64,000 bases of DNA, taken from positions 60,945,501 through 61,009,500 of the forward strand of contig BSWB01000004.1 of the NCBI GenBank assembly GCA_033239125.1, written 5' to 3'. The translations under genes and the position numbers were made by a program. Numbering within the stretch: position 1 is the stretch's first letter; every line of letters begins with the position of its first letter. The notes under the pieces are model-generated. The model had not been told where the DNA came from. It saw only the letters and a list, made by a program, of their open reading frames with translations, and did no database searches. Origin of the DNA: Fagopyrum homotropicum (lineage: Eukaryota > Streptophyta > Magnoliopsida > Caryophyllales > Polygonaceae). This document shows, one piece after another, positions 10,788 through 22,417 of the stretch.

Positions 10788-11337
10788 TGGCTGTCGACGA
10801 AATCTCTCTAACTCTTAGGGTCCAATCTGTTTATGATCGATCTATCATCATCTAAGCCACAACTATCAACCCTTCACCTTAGAATTGCTAAAGGGTTTTA
10901 GCCAACAACAGTCATTATGATATCAAATTCAAGATTTAAAAGAATGAAAGATGAAAACCTTCGAAAACCTTCAATAAACTTCAAATCAATTTCAAATCCA
11001 CAAACAAGAATAATGATGTATAGCAGATTCGGAATAACACAAACAATCACAATCCTTGATAAGAACGAAGAACGGGATGTCAATCCGTCTTCTAATCAAA
11101 CCTAAGGACAAAGCGTAACTTCCAAATCTCCAAGTCTTTGCAAATCTCCGTTGCGAAATAGCAATCTCCACACGTCCAACTGGAACCCTAGGCACGTGCA
11201 AGTAAGCGTAAGCGAAGGTCTAAGCGGAGGTGACGGAATCTCCCTCCTTCCTTCCTTTTATAGGGAAAGATAGAATAAGTGTCCATCCCATTGTGTAAAA
11301 GATCGTGGCTTTAATTAGTACGTCAAAAGATCGCCTA

Positions 11338-11522
11338 AATCACGGTCATAGAGGGTTCCACGCCCGTGGTTTAGAGCGTGGATTCCATCACGGTTCCTCA
11401 CAACTTCCATGACCGTACTTTACACCGTGTAACTCTCTGGAATGCTCCACGCTCATGTTGCCAAGTTCCACGGCGTGGTTTAGAGTTTGGACTTCATTAC
11501 GGCCGTATTTTAGAGCGTGGAA
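11338..11522. repeat. Palindrome cluster, F LTR site 2
   Basis: A dense run of about ten half and full sites of the CCACGG/CCGTGG type over 185 bp, several worn (ccacgcccgtgg, and ccacggcgtgg with one base lost). The right LTR copy (47430-47612) keeps ccacggccgtgg at the second of these. Confidence 0.7.
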
Positions 11523-11818
11523 GCATAGGTTGCTCGTAATTCCCTTTGTTTTGCGCCATTCTTCATCCTAGCATCTTCCTTAGCTTCTTTGTGGTGTCCT
11601 AAATCCTTGGATGTGCTCAATCCATCTCCATTCTCTCTTAATTTGTTCGGCTTTAGCTCTTATTCGCCTACAATCAACACAAAGCTTATGTAGACCTCTA
11701 TATCGACAATATAGATAAACTAGCTCACAATTGCTTCAATGCTTTATCAATGAACACCAATATGGATGAAATACATCTAGAAAACGTGCCTAAAATATCA
11801 CAATATTTCATGCTAACA

Positions 11819-11857
11819 AAATACCCCATACTTGCCACTTGCTTGTCCCCAAGCAAG
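11819..11857 (-). promoter_or_regulatory. PPT and PPT-proximal hairpin, element F
   Basis: Sense AAGTATGGGGTATTT abuts the LTR. Perfect 8-bp hairpin at 11838-11857: CTTGCTTG, loop GGGA in sense, CAAGCAAG, starting 20 bases from the LTR. Confidence 0.8.
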
Positions 11858-13181
11858 GTCTTTCAAAAGCTTTAAAAACTCAAGTTAGGATGAAATACGG
11901 ATACACTCTCAAAAACAAAACTTCTTTTAGATGAATGTGCTTCCTAGTCAATAGATCGTTCTCAAATCTTGCTTCATTCGTTCATAAGACTCTCATATAC
12001 ATAATCAAAGAGTAAAGAGTAAAGAAAACTCATGAATTGATCAAACTTTAATGTAAGCATCATAACCTTCAAACATTATCAAAATTAATCGTAAGAAACT
12101 TCAATTTAGATCACCAAGTCATATATCATTCTCTTGATCTTAAGGACTTTCAAACAAGGTCTAGAATGCGGAAAGGGAAGGAAGACTTTAAGGAATGTGG
12201 TGCATGAATCCGGGAAAGTGGATTACTAACTCTTTTCTTTTTCTTTTGCGGTTTCCGCAACACTTTCAACTTAGAGCTTCGCTCTCTTCTTTTCAATTCA
12301 TTTTTCGACTTTACTTTTGGAGTTAAGGACAGAGGTGCACAAAAACCGAAGCCTAGGAGATTGGCGGTTCTCAATTTTGCGAGATGCCTCAAACCCTTGA
12401 TGCACATACCATAATCCGCTAGGAATATCGCTCAATCCGAATTTGGCAAGACACAAACACCCGGCTATGTGAATGGTGCCGAGTTACTCATCGTCATGAT
12501 TGACTTCCCCAAACCTAAAACTCCTTTCTATTCTTTGAATGCAAAATTTTGCTTTCATGGCCCTCCCACATCAAACATGCCAATTATCAACTCCTCCTAA
12601 TTCCCGGATAGGTAAAGGAGGTCATTATTTCATTGAGGGGCTAAATGATCAAAGAAAGAAGAAAGAAAATCGAATTGCCTTAATCATTTCAACAAGAAGT
12701 ATAAGAACTTATTATGTGATTTCAACCTTGATTTTTCAATATGATTTAGGTAACACTCATCACATTATGAAACTTGCAAAAGAGGAATAATTAACTCATT
12801 CAATTTCTTTTCAATTCACTATTTGTTTAAGCATGCGATTGTCATCAAAACTCAATTCACAAGTAGTGATTATCATAGAAGTCATCTCTATCCTTAGAAG
12901 CACAAAATTTTCAAAATTTTTCAATTTTTATGGGTTTTTCAAAAGCTTTTTCATGCAATGCGATAATGAAACGTGTAACAATAGAATGAAACATGCACGG
13001 TGTTCTTGATTAAAGCATACAAAGTGAGTAAGAGTTATTACAAACGATTAGTCACACCCCACCCCATACTTGGAACAAACATTGTCCCTAATGTTCAAAA
13101 AGAAAATAAAGAAAAGAAAGAAAGAAAAAGGACTCACAAGACGGTAGTGGAGTGGCTAGAATGGTGGATCATCAATCATCC
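11858..13181 (-). other. 3' non-coding region of F
   Basis: 1.3 kb between the ORF1-like gene and the PPT. It contains the shared block at 12435-12490 (acccggctatgtgaatggtg) and a neighbouring stretch also shared with G and H (cgaagcctagga, ccgctaggaatatcgctcaa). No convincing gene. Confidence 0.65.
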
Positions 13182-14726
13182 TCACTGCGGTGCCGGTGGA
13201 GGTGGAAACGGGAAGAAGCCTGGATCATAGTTCCGCCCAAACTGCTGGCGGTAAATGTCTCTCATCATGCGGTCATGATCGTCGGCTCGTGCATCCCTAG
13301 CATCTACACGGATCTCCAAGGCTCCGACCCTACTGGAAAGATCGGTGGCCCACTCCGGCAGCTGCTCATACCATCCGGGCGGCTGGCTGTACCATGCCGG
13401 TGCGTCTGAAGGTGTTGGTGCAGGTGGTGGCTGTGCATGCCAAGGTGGTGGAGCTCCCATCCAGTCCGGCTGCGTAATATACCATGAAGGAGGGTCCGCC
13501 ATCCATGTAGGCCTCTCGCTCACACTAGCACGGCGAGAGGAAGAGCCAGAAGCTCTAGCGGGGCGGGGAGAGTGTCTAGGAAGGTCAGGAACTGCGTCCG
13601 GCTGATCCGGAAAGGTACCAAAGTCATGCTCATCTCCTCCTCCCTCAAACTCGTCATCCCCTCTCATCTCCTCCTCATCTACAACCGGTGGTAGTGGAAC
13701 GTAAGGAGGGGCTACTAGTTTGTTCGCATGCATGGCAGCGAACGTCTCCTTCCAATTATGGCGTCCAGCCATAATGGAATACTCAGGGAGCCACTCAATC
13801 CCTCTACATGTCCTACTCTCCCAAGGCATGGCAGCTGTAGGTGGACCTCTATGTCTAGGGAAGAGAATGCCTCTAGTCATAAGGCTCTGGAGTCCTAGAG
13901 GTCTAGCTGCAATGCGGGTGCACGCAGAGAAGTCTACCCCTAACTGCCTAGCAAGGTGGGTGACCATCCCACCGTATCCAATGTTGCCGGCCCTCTTGTT
14001 CTTTAGCTTGCTCATAGTAGAAGCTAAGAGGGTGGCACAATCAGCTGGCATACCGTACAACATACAGTAAAGCAAAAATAACTCATCTGTCTTGATCTTC
14101 TAAGGTGTCTCCGTCCTAGGGAAGAGACACTCAGAAAGCACTCTATGGGCAATCTTCAAGGCTAGGTGATAGATCAACCTAGCCTTGGTATCAGCAGGTT
14201 GCCAGCGGTCCTCGCTGGCGAATATCATAGCTATCTCCGCCCAGAAATCCTTGGCGTACACGCCACTAGGGAATCGACCATTGAAGGTCTCATGGAACCC
14301 AAAGAAGGCTCCAAACTCTCTAATAGAAAACTCATAGTTTCTCTCCATCAGCTGGAAAGAAACGGTCCTGTCAACGTGGCTATGCTCAAACGAGACCACG
14401 AACTCCCTAGTAATCTCCTCATATGCATCTTCTCGAATAGCGGAGAAGATGACTAATCCGGCTCTATCTAGTAGCCAAGTGAGATCCCCTACCACATGCA
14501 AAGGCTCTAACTCCTCAAGCAGCAAATACCTAGGTCCTATGACCGCTCGCTTATGGATCCTCTCTAAGGCATCGAGGTGATCCTCATGGATAGTAAGGAT
14601 CCTCGGGAAAGGTGGTGATGGGGGTGATGGGGATGATGGGGGCTCAACAGGTGGTGCTCTAGAAGAGGAAGAAGTATTGTCTTTCCTCTTTTTATTTCTC
14701 TCACACATTCTCCTTACGAAATCCAT
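13182..14726 (-). pseudogene. ATHILA ORF1-like protein of F, one stop
   Basis: A 515-codon frame from ATG 14726-14724 with a single in-frame TAG at 14100-14102, where H has Gln in TETPQKIK. The N-terminal part (ERIHKRAVIGPRYL, LTWLLDRAGL, EEITREFVVSFE, EFGAFFGFHETFNGRFPSG) matches my knowledge of the ATHILA ORF1 family, whose function is unknown. The C-terminal third is Pro/Trp/Tyr-rich (PPSWYITQPDW, PPGWYEQLPEW), then a short charged helix, ending in FPPPPAPQ. I see no signal peptide or membrane span, so the env-like label sometimes given to ORFs in this position is not supported. It lies 3' of pol in the same sense; how it would be expressed is not evident. Confidence 0.75.
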
Positions 14727-14737
14727 TTTCTGTTAGA

Positions 14738-14792
14738 AACCACGGTCTGTTCTTCAGGTTCCACGGCCGTGGAATGTCCAAAGACCGTGGTT
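14738..14792. repeat. Palindrome triad upstream of ORF1, element F
   Basis: The clearest example: aaccacggtct (14738-14748), TTCCACGGCCGTGGAA (14759-14774), agaccgtggtt (14782-14792). The outer two are perfect inverted repeats of each other, about equally spaced from the centre. It lies 12 bases before the ORF1 start codon. Confidence 0.85.
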
Positions 14793-15185
14793 CGTTACGC
14801 AAATTCTCAAAACTCAGCAGATTTACACCAAACTCAACAGCAAGCAGCCCTAGACTAATTTCAGTCCAATTCGAATCAGTTCTCCTAAAAATTCTAGCAA
14901 AAACGAAGCCGAATCGACAAAGAGAAAGAAGGAATGAAAAACCTAGGTTTTCGGATTTTGGAATCCGAATTCTGTCTTCTCCGGTGATTTTCCGCTCGAA
15001 TCGTTGCTTGGATCTTGTAGGTGATTGGATTTGCTTCAGTTTTGGCCAAAGAATCGTTCGAAACGATTAACGAACGAGAATTTGGGAGAGGGGGAAGATT
15101 ACGGCGAAATAGGGCGTGGATTTTGGGATTTTTTTGTGTGTTTTGTGAAGAAACGTGGTTTATATAGTGGCCGTAAAAATTTTTG

Positions 15186-15311
15186 AAAATCACGGTCTAT
15201 CGGGGGTTTCCACGGCCGTGGTTTTGTACGGAACCGTGGTTTTGGTGATTTTTCTCAGGCTTTTGCAAATTACGGTCACTGTAGCTGTCACGGCCGTGGT
15301 TTTGGCCGTGG
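15186..15311. repeat. Two palindrome triads in the F spacer
   Basis: aaaatcacggtct / ttccacggccgtggtt / gaaccgtggtttt, then aaattacggtc / cacggccgtggtttt / ggccgtggaac. Confidence 0.75.
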
Positions 15312-15505
15312 AACTCTCTGTAATGTGTCAAAGTCCAAGTTTCGTCAATTTTCTTCAAACTTTTCCTTCCCCCTTTCTTTTCCACTGATCCTACATCCAA
15401 AAACACGAACATACCGGAAGGCATCGAAGGCAAAACAAAACAAAACGTCTATACTATTCTAAACTATGAATAAAAAAAACAAAAACGTAAGTGCAATACC
15501 TTGGG

Positions 15506-15510
15506 TTGCC
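15506..15510. repeat. Target site duplication of G, left copy
   Basis: ttgcc, identical to 26942-26946; both lie in the loop of the F post-pol hairpin. Confidence 0.95.
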
Positions 15511-15853
15511 TGTTCGCTCCAAACGGTGTGTGCAAGCTTTAAATTTATAACCCTAGACTTAAGCTTAAAACAAGGATGCGAACCCGCAGTGTACGGGTCA
15601 ATCGTAGTAAAAAGCTAGAAATTCCAGGGGTCGATCACAGGGACTCGGTGAAACAAAGTCAATAACGGTAAGCTTCGTGAATACTAACCACAAAGAGCAA
15701 TTAACACAATCAAAGATGAATAAGAAGTCAAATAAGCAAACATGCAATTCTAGGGATTAAAGCGTCTAGTTGTGGTTCCAACTCAAGATCTAAAGATAAG
15801 CGGACAAAGCTGAGATTTTTCCAAGGGGAAGGCGTTACTAAAGTGGAGTAGAT

Positions 15854-16112
15854 TACCGGGTAAGTCTCACTACTCACTAATCCAAAACCGTAACTCCTAT
15901 TACCGGGTAAGTCTCAAGGAATCAAGGTAAAGAACTATAACCTCAAACTAACACACCATCTAAGGGAATAGAATCAACCTTTACCGGGTAAGTCTCAGGC
16001 TTACTCACAAAGATGGGATGGAAGCACACTCAAACCCCAATAAAGGATAAACCTTTATTACCTATACTTATGATCGTTGGTACACAAAGTAAGGAATTAC
16101 CGGGTAAGTCTC
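15854..16112. repeat. Four-copy ACCGGGTAAGTCTC array in G LTR
   Basis: taccgggtaagtctc starts at 15854, 15901, 15982 and 16098 (steps 47, 81, 116). All four are exact copies. The right LTR has the same array. Confidence 0.9.
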
Positions 16113-16201
16113 ATCCTAAGCTTGCATTGAACCAGGAAAGGTGTAATAAGAATAGGATTTGGCAAATTCTAACACTTAACTCTCAGTTTAGGATCAGATA
16201 A

Positions 16202-16259
16202 GTCACCTCGGTCAGCCAGATTCCACCTCGGCCGAGATGTTCATCGACTGAACGAGATG
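16202..16259. repeat. Palindrome triad, G LTR site 1
   Basis: tcacctcggtc, ccacctcggccgagatg, cgactgaacgagatg. The right LTR copy is around 25828-25884. Confidence 0.75.
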
Positions 16260-16943
16260 CTTTAGGGTTAAGGTTAAAGACTCAAACTTTCAGGGTCCTA
16301 CTGGAATCTAAGATTATTCTATCATTGTTTTTCCCACAACCTTCAGCCAATCACCCTAGAATCACACAAGGAAATTAGCCACTCATCATCATTATGAAAG
16401 TATTAAATATATGGGAAGAAGATGAATATTTGAACAAGAAAAATTTAATGAAAAAGACTTCAATAACTGAATCAAATATCACAACAAAGCGTTCCTTAGA
16501 TAGTAATCCAACAAGACAAGACAACAAGGAAGGGGATTGAAGACAATCTTACAAAACCCTCCAAAAAGCTATAAAAGCTACGATCTTCAATCTTCCTTCA
16601 ACCTTCAAAAAGGTTCTTCAAAAACTCCCAACTGGAGTATGGCTGCTGCGATGTATGTGATATGATAGCGGGTTTTTCGGTGTAAGCGGGATTTTCGTCG
16701 TAAGTGAGATGTGATAGCGGATCCTTTTTTGTAAGCGGGTCTTTGGATTTGTGGAAATCCAACCCTTTTTATAGGAAAATAACCCTCCAAAGATAAAATA
16801 TCTTAGAAAGATCTTTTCCCATAAAAATAGGTAAAATATAAGATCTTCTTCCTTCCAGGAGCCAAGCCCAAAAATATAAGATCACCTTCCAAAAATAAAA
16901 GATCTCAACCAAGAATAAAATATTCTCGCCGCGTCCTAGGTGT

Positions 16944-17009
16944 TCGCCTCGGTCGAGTCGGCGTCTCTGGATCACCTCGGTCGAGATGAATCTCTGGTCA
17001 ACCGAGGTG
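16944..17009. repeat. Palindrome triad, G LTR site 2
   Basis: gcctcggtcgagtc, tcacctcggtcgagatga, ggtcaaccgaggtga, some 170 bases from the TATA-like sequence. Confidence 0.75.
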
Positions 17010-17316
17010 AGTCATAACTGAATGTGAAATCTCTCAAAACTGGTCCAAAGTAAATCTTAATCCATGGCTATGCTTCCTGGATGGTTCCTTATGCTCCTCA
17101 ATGTAGCTCCAAATGACTCATGACTCCTTTTGCTCCTTTTTGATGCAAAACGTGCCATTTTACCTACAATTACAGCAAAACTAGGTGTAGACCTCGATTC
17201 CCGCAAAGGTAGATGAAACGGTAATATAATCACATATTATACATACAAACATGCAGATTATGAAAGATAAAACGTCAAAACAAACCCCAAAATATAGACT
17301 ATAATTCATGCTATCA

Positions 17317-17355
17317 AAATACCCCATACTTAGCTCTTGCTTGTCCCCAAGCAAG
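17317..17355 (-). promoter_or_regulatory. PPT and PPT-proximal hairpin, element G
   Basis: Sense AAGTATGGGGTATTT next to the LTR; perfect 8-bp hairpin at 17336-17355 (CTTGCTTG / CAAGCAAG, sense loop GGGA), 20 bases from the LTR. Confidence 0.8.
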
Positions 17356-18788
17356 TTCCGCATATAGAAGACAAGATAGAATGGATTATAAGTCAAGAGA
17401 ATCAATGAAAAGTCTTTCAAAAACATTTTTATGGTGTGTTACAATCATAGATCACTCTAAGAGAATACTTCATGGAATTAAAAACTCAATATGCTCGAAA
17501 CATCTTATAAATATAGGAAAGTTGTTCATCTTTGCATAAAACCATAGAATGCATAATAAATCATAATTATCAAAATTAATCATGTATAATCCAGTTTAAA
17601 CCACTAAGTCAATCAACAAGCTCGAGGTCTCAAGGGCTTCCCAAAAGAAAAGGTCAAGAAACGTGTAGGGTGGGGATGTATGTAAGGTAATGTGGTGCTA
17701 GAATCCGGGAAAAGGATGAACTTCACTTTCACTTTGACTTACAACATCTTCCACCAATAAGCTTTGCTTATTTCACACTTTTTTTTTCTTTTTACTTTAC
17801 TTTTTGGGATGCATGGACAGACGTGCACAATAACCGAAGCCTAGGAAATCCGCAATCATCAATTTCTTGAGATGCATTAAACCCTTGATGCGCATACCAT
17901 GACCCGTTAGGAATATCGCTCAATCCGACTTTGGCAAGACACAAACACCCGGCTATGTGAATGGTGCCGAGTTACTCATCTTCATGATTGACTTCCCCAA
18001 ACCTATTATTACTTTCTAACACTTTCACTTCCAGCCAACTTCTCAACTTTAACTTCACTTGCTTCCAAATTCCCGGATAGGTAAAGGAGGCAAAATGTAT
18101 ATGAGGGGTTAAGCATGATTAAGAAGAAGAAGAGAGAAGAATGAATTGCCTTGGTCTTTCCAGGAAGAAAGTGAGAGAACTTATCTTGTGGTGTCAACCT
18201 TCAAATTCAACATAATTTGGATAAAAATAAAGTATTAAACATGCCAATAATTTCAAACAAAGCATTTAGCAACTTAAACATATTATAAAACCTTTCAAAC
18301 ACATAAAGAATTTAAAACCAGTCAGTAAACAAGATCTTCACTAAGATCATATCCAGATAAGCAACACAAAATCGTTTTTGAAAACTCTCAGTTAACCCAC
18401 CTCGGTCGAGGTGTTCTTGGTTCAACCGAGGTGAAGCGCCTCGTTTGGCCAGAACTGACTCGGTCGAGGTCAAAAAAATTTTTTTTTAAAACCATTTTTT
18501 TTTAGTTTCAACGTTTTTCTCAATCAAATAACCTGTAGGTATGCATGTAATATCAGATAATCATATAAATGCAGAAGTGAAGCATAAATAAAATATCCGA
18601 TAAGATAGAATGTGCGTCATACATCAAAAGTAGTCAAATAAGTACATCGAAGTCATCACATAAATACAAACACCCCATACTTGGGACACACTGTCCCAGT
18701 GGGTCAATATAAGTCAAGAGACAAGAGTACTCACCGGATAAATAGCTGAACTGCATAAAAAATATAATAAAGAAAATCCTGTAGCTCA
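17356..18788 (-). other. 3' non-coding region of G
   Basis: 1.4 kb holding the shared block at 17923-17978 and a palindrome cluster at 18397-18470. The remainder is A/T-rich with no convincing frame. Confidence 0.65.
18397..18470. repeat. Palindrome cluster in G 3' region
   Basis: A perfect CACCTCGGTCGAGGTG (about 18399-18414), then caaccgaggtg, gcgcctcg, and gactcggtcgaggtc. Confidence 0.75.
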
Positions 18789-20223
18789 TCAATAGTCCTG
18801 ATCCGGTGGTGGTGGTGGTGGTACGTACGGATACTGAGTCGGGTCGAACTGATAGCCCATAGTCTGCTGGAACTGTAGCTCCATCATCCTGCGCTGATAG
18901 TGCTGCTCCTCTAACATCTGATGAGTCCAGCGGTCAATGTGTCGGTCCTGGCCAGCAAATCTCTCATGCATGTCCACAGTAAGGGCAGCATAAGAGTCTA
19001 TCATCTGATCTGTCAGGTCGTCGATCCGGCGATGAACCTCAGAATCTCTATGACGGCGTGTCCGACGCCTAGCAGATCTAGCGGGAGGTGCAGCAGGTGC
19101 AGGCTCAGTGTCCTCCTCATCATCCAAGTCTATGATCGGCGGTGCGCTCGTACCTGCAATATCTGTCCCTGTATCCATCGGGACTCCACCATCTCTCTCA
19201 TCTACCGTCTCCTCGTCATCGCCATCCTCCTCCTCCTCAGCCGGGGCAGCTGCTGCATCCCTATGATCCTCCATCAGCGGAGCCCAAGCTGTCTGCCAGT
19301 AATATGGGTTGAAAACTGTGAACTGGGCAGACCAGCGGATCCCCTGTGGCGCAGTCCGCTCCCACGGCATAGCAACATATGGAGTGGTCAGACCACGGGG
19401 AACCAAAATCCTCCGTGTGATCATCTCCTGTAGTCCAAGCGGCTTTGGAGCCGCCACCATCGTACATACACTAAGGTCCATCCCGTGATAAGCAGCTATG
19501 TGGGTGACTAGACCTCCGCAACAGATGTCTCCCTTCGCTTTAGCCTTGATCTTGTGCAGGTCCTCTGCCAAGATCAAGCCAAAGTCTGGGAAACCCCCCG
19601 TGACCATACAGTAAAGGCTGAAGAGCTCGCCTTGTCAGATCTTCTGGGGCGTCTCAGTACGCGCCAGAAGTGTCTCGCTGAATATCCTATGGGCTAATCT
19701 GAAGGCTGGGTGGAAGATGACCTTCTCCCTGGAATCTCCAAGGTGCCATCTGTCTGCATGCTCGGTAATATGGGCAATCTGCCCCCAGAACTCCCCAGCT
19801 ACAGATCGGGAGGGGAAGTCGGTGGCGGTGGGCTCAGAAAAGCCGAAAATCTCTCTCCAAATCTCTAAGGGAACTATGAAGTTCCGGCTCATCAACCGGT
19901 ATTTCACAGACTGGTCTGTGGGGAGCTAGGAGAAGGAGCTAACGAACTCTAAGGTCGGATCCAAATAGGCTGGGGCTCGGATCTCAGTAAACTGATCCAG
20001 CCCTACAGTGGCAATCATCCTCCTAAGGTCCCCATCTAACCCTAGGCAATCGAAAGCTGACACGTCCAAAAAAACGTGGTGCAATAACTGGACGGCTAGC
20101 TATACGCTCATAATCTACCCGGCATCTCTCGTGGATCACCGGGCGGTAAGGTCGGGAAGAAGAAGAAGAAGGAGGGGAAGGTGAGGATCTATCTTTGAGG
20201 GCTAGGCGACGATCGGAACTCAT
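18789..20223 (-). pseudogene. ATHILA ORF1-like protein of G, broken
   Basis: Begins at ATG 20223-20221 (MSSDRRLALKDRS) with the family N-terminus (ERIASRPVIAPRF). A one-base gain in the A/T run near 20069-20075 shifts the frame; the frame then has TAG near 19926-19928 and TGA at 19635-19637 (in the TPQKI motif). Recognisable blocks: VSSFS, FSEPTATDFPSRSV, HRIFSETLLARTETPQKI, GGLVTHIAAYHGMDLS, then an acidic stretch and an Arg-rich segment (ARRRTRRHRD), ending in PYVPPPPPP. The C-terminal part differs strongly from F and H and lacks their Trp/Tyr-Pro repeats. It cannot produce a full protein. Confidence 0.8.
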
Positions 20224-20245
20224 TTTTTTTTTCAAGCACTGTCAG

Positions 20246-20310
20246 ATCACCTCGGTCGCTGACAACCCTCAAGAATCACCTCGGTCGAGATGCAGTTCGA
20301 CTGGACCGAG
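20246..20310. repeat. Palindrome triad upstream of ORF1, element G
   Basis: gatcacctcggtcg, atcacctcggtcgagatg, ggaccgaggcg, about 25 bases from the ORF1 start. This is the same place as the triads at 14738 in F and 37557 in H. Confidence 0.75.
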
Positions 20311-20680
20311 GCGCAACAGATTTTGATTCCAATCTCAGAAATCCAGTTCTTTTCCCCCAAAAATCACTACAATTGCTTCCTATGGGGTACTTAAGCCTTT
20401 TCTCAGCAGAATCAGGGGCAACCAAAGCCCAAATCGAAGCGAATGAACGAGTTAGGGTTTCGACTGTTTTTACCTCGTTTCGGTCGATTCGTTCGATTTC
20501 TCTGCAGATCTGTAGTTGCAATAGGATCCTCTACCCTTCAATCGCAGTTTGGAAGCGGAGATCTTCGAAAACGAGCAAAAACAGAGAAGGCGAGGTGATG
20601 AAGGCACCGCGGTCGAGTCGAAGGAAGTAAAAAGTAAAAAATAAATTTTTCCCCCTTTTATACTGTTCCTGGATCTGCTG

Positions 20681-20802
20681 TCACCTCGGTCGAGATGGTC
20701 TCGACTGGACCGAGGTGGTACGGACCGAGGTGGTTCTGCAGAAACCCTAGTCGCCTCGGTTGCTCAAGAATCAACTCGGTCGAGGTGCTCTGACAGTGAC
20801 CG
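20681..20802. repeat. Palindrome cluster in G spacer
   Basis: tcacctcggtcgagatgg, ggaccgaggtgg, ggaccgaggtgg, gcctcggttgc, caactcggtcgaggtgc, gaccgagatgc. Confidence 0.75.
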
Positions 20803-20964
20803 AGATGCTTCTGCCTTCTCAAAATCTCGAACTTCTGTCCTTCCAGTTATGCTCCTTCCTTAGATGTCTCCTGTTATCTGTCTGGGACGCCAAAAACAAA
20901 GCAAAGCAAAGCAAAAACAAAAACTATCTAAGCTAGACTAGAAAACGGGAAAAGAAAGCAATAC

Positions 20965-20982
20965 CTTGGGTTGTCTCCCAAG
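20965..20982 (-). other. Post-pol hairpin, element G
   Basis: + strand cttggg-ttgtct-cccaag: perfect 6-bp stem with one loop change relative to the other copies. It lies 42 nt after the pol stop. Confidence 0.75.
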
Positions 20983-22417
20983 AAGCGCTTGGTTTAAGGT
21001 CGCTAGCTGGACCATAATGCGTCTCAAATGAGATATATTGGTGCAACCTCCTCAACCGGCGTTTCCGGCTGGTACTTCTTAAGTCTATGACCGTTGACCT
21101 TGAAGCTTCCGCTAGTTTCGCCCCATATTTCAACTGCACCATGAGGAAAAACATGTTTCACAACATAAGGTCCGGTCCATCTGGATTTTAACTTACCTGG
21201 AAAAAGGCGGAGGCGGGAGTTGAAGAGCAGAACTAAGTCTCCTTCGTTAAGCTCCTTTGGGACGATACGCTTGTCATGCCATCTCTTCGTCCTTTCCTTG
21301 TAGATTTTGGCATTCTCATAAGCGTTCAAACGCAGCTCCTCCAGCTCGTTGAGTTCCAATAGTCGCTTCTCGCCGGCCTCCTTAATGTCGAAATTCAACC
21401 ATTTGATCGCCCAATACGCCTTGTGTTCCAATTCGACGGGCAAATGGCAAGACTTCCCATACACCAAATTGTAATGGGTGGTACCTATGGGGGTCTTAAA
21501 TGCGGTCCTGTATGCCCAAAGAGCATCGTCCAATTTCATGGACCAATCTTTCCTCGTTCTAGAGACGGTCTTCTCCAAAATTGCTTTGATTTCTCTATTC
21601 GAGATCTCGACCTGTCCACTAGTTTGAGGGTGATAAGCGGTTGATACCTTATGGGTTACCCCATACTTCGATAGAAGTGCCTTGAACTTCCGGTTGATGA
21701 AATGCGTTTTTCCATCGCTGATGATGATGCGCGGAGTTCCAAACCGTGGAAAGATAGTCTTGTTTAGGAACTTTACTACCACCTTGGCGTCATTAGTGGG
21801 GGAAGCAATGGCTTCAACCCATCTAGAGACATAATCAACTGCAAGGAGAATGTAGAGGTTTCCTCCGGAGGATGGGAAAGGTCCCATGAAGTCAATCCCC
21901 CATACATCGAAGATTTCCACCTCTTGGATGTTATTAAGTTGCATCTCGTTCCTCCTTGATAAGTTCCCTGTTCTTTGGCATGCATCACAAGAGACAACAA
22001 AAGCTTGTACATCTTTAAATAATGTAGGCCAAAAGAAACCGGAACGCAATACCTTAGTGCATGTTTTATCGGTGCTAGCATGTCCTCCACAAGGAAGCGA
22101 ATGGCAATGCCGTATAACGCTATGAACCTCATCTTCCGGAATGCATCTACGAAGCATCCCATCCGGTCAGCGCTTGAATAGCAGCGGCTCATCCCAGTAA
22201 TAATGTCGTACTTCCTTGAAGAATCTCTTCTTTTGAGAGTACGTCAATCCGGGCGGCGTTTCCTGGCAAACAAGATAATTTACAATGTCAGCATACCAAG
22301 GTCCGTTCTTATCAGAAAGTTGGTGGATGGAATGTTCCACCAACTGAGGAGGAATGTCAGAGGAGTGAGTAAGAAGATTGTTATTCTCAGTAATCTCAGT
22401 TGACATCATCTCGCCAT

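Larger units (their letters stand above)
10144..11818 (-). repeat. Left (3') LTR of element F
   Basis: 1675 bp, ending CTAACA. Conserved block aacccgcagtgtacgg at 10208-10223; ggttgttgaggct repeats near 10499 and 10625 in place of the ACCGGGTAAGTCTC array; sense TATA box CTATAAAAGG near 11257-11266. Confidence 0.92.
14727..15510 (-). other. Pol to ORF1 spacer of F, cut by G
   Basis: This spacer separates integrase from the ORF1-like gene and continues at 26942-26994 after G. It carries three palindrome groups (14738-14792, 15186-15243, 15265-15311) and half of the post-pol hairpin (15500-15510). No gene-sized frame. Confidence 0.7.
15511..17316 (-). repeat. Left (3') LTR of element G
   Basis: 1806 bp, TGTTCGCTCC to CTATCA. 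Conserved block at 15581-15596; motif array at 15854-16112; palindrome triads at 16202-16259 and 16944-17009; sense TATA box CCTATAAAAAGG around 16764-16775. Confidence 0.95.
20224..21023 (-). other. Pol to ORF1 spacer of G
   Basis: 800 bases with palindrome groups at 20246-20310 and 20681-20802 of the CACCTCGGTCGAGGTG type and the post-pol hairpin at 20965-20982. No gene. Confidence 0.7.

Noticed and set aside
18921..19433. 170-codon plus-strand frame opposite the G ORF1-like gene
   Set aside because: Antisense of a coding region with biased composition; not open in F or H.
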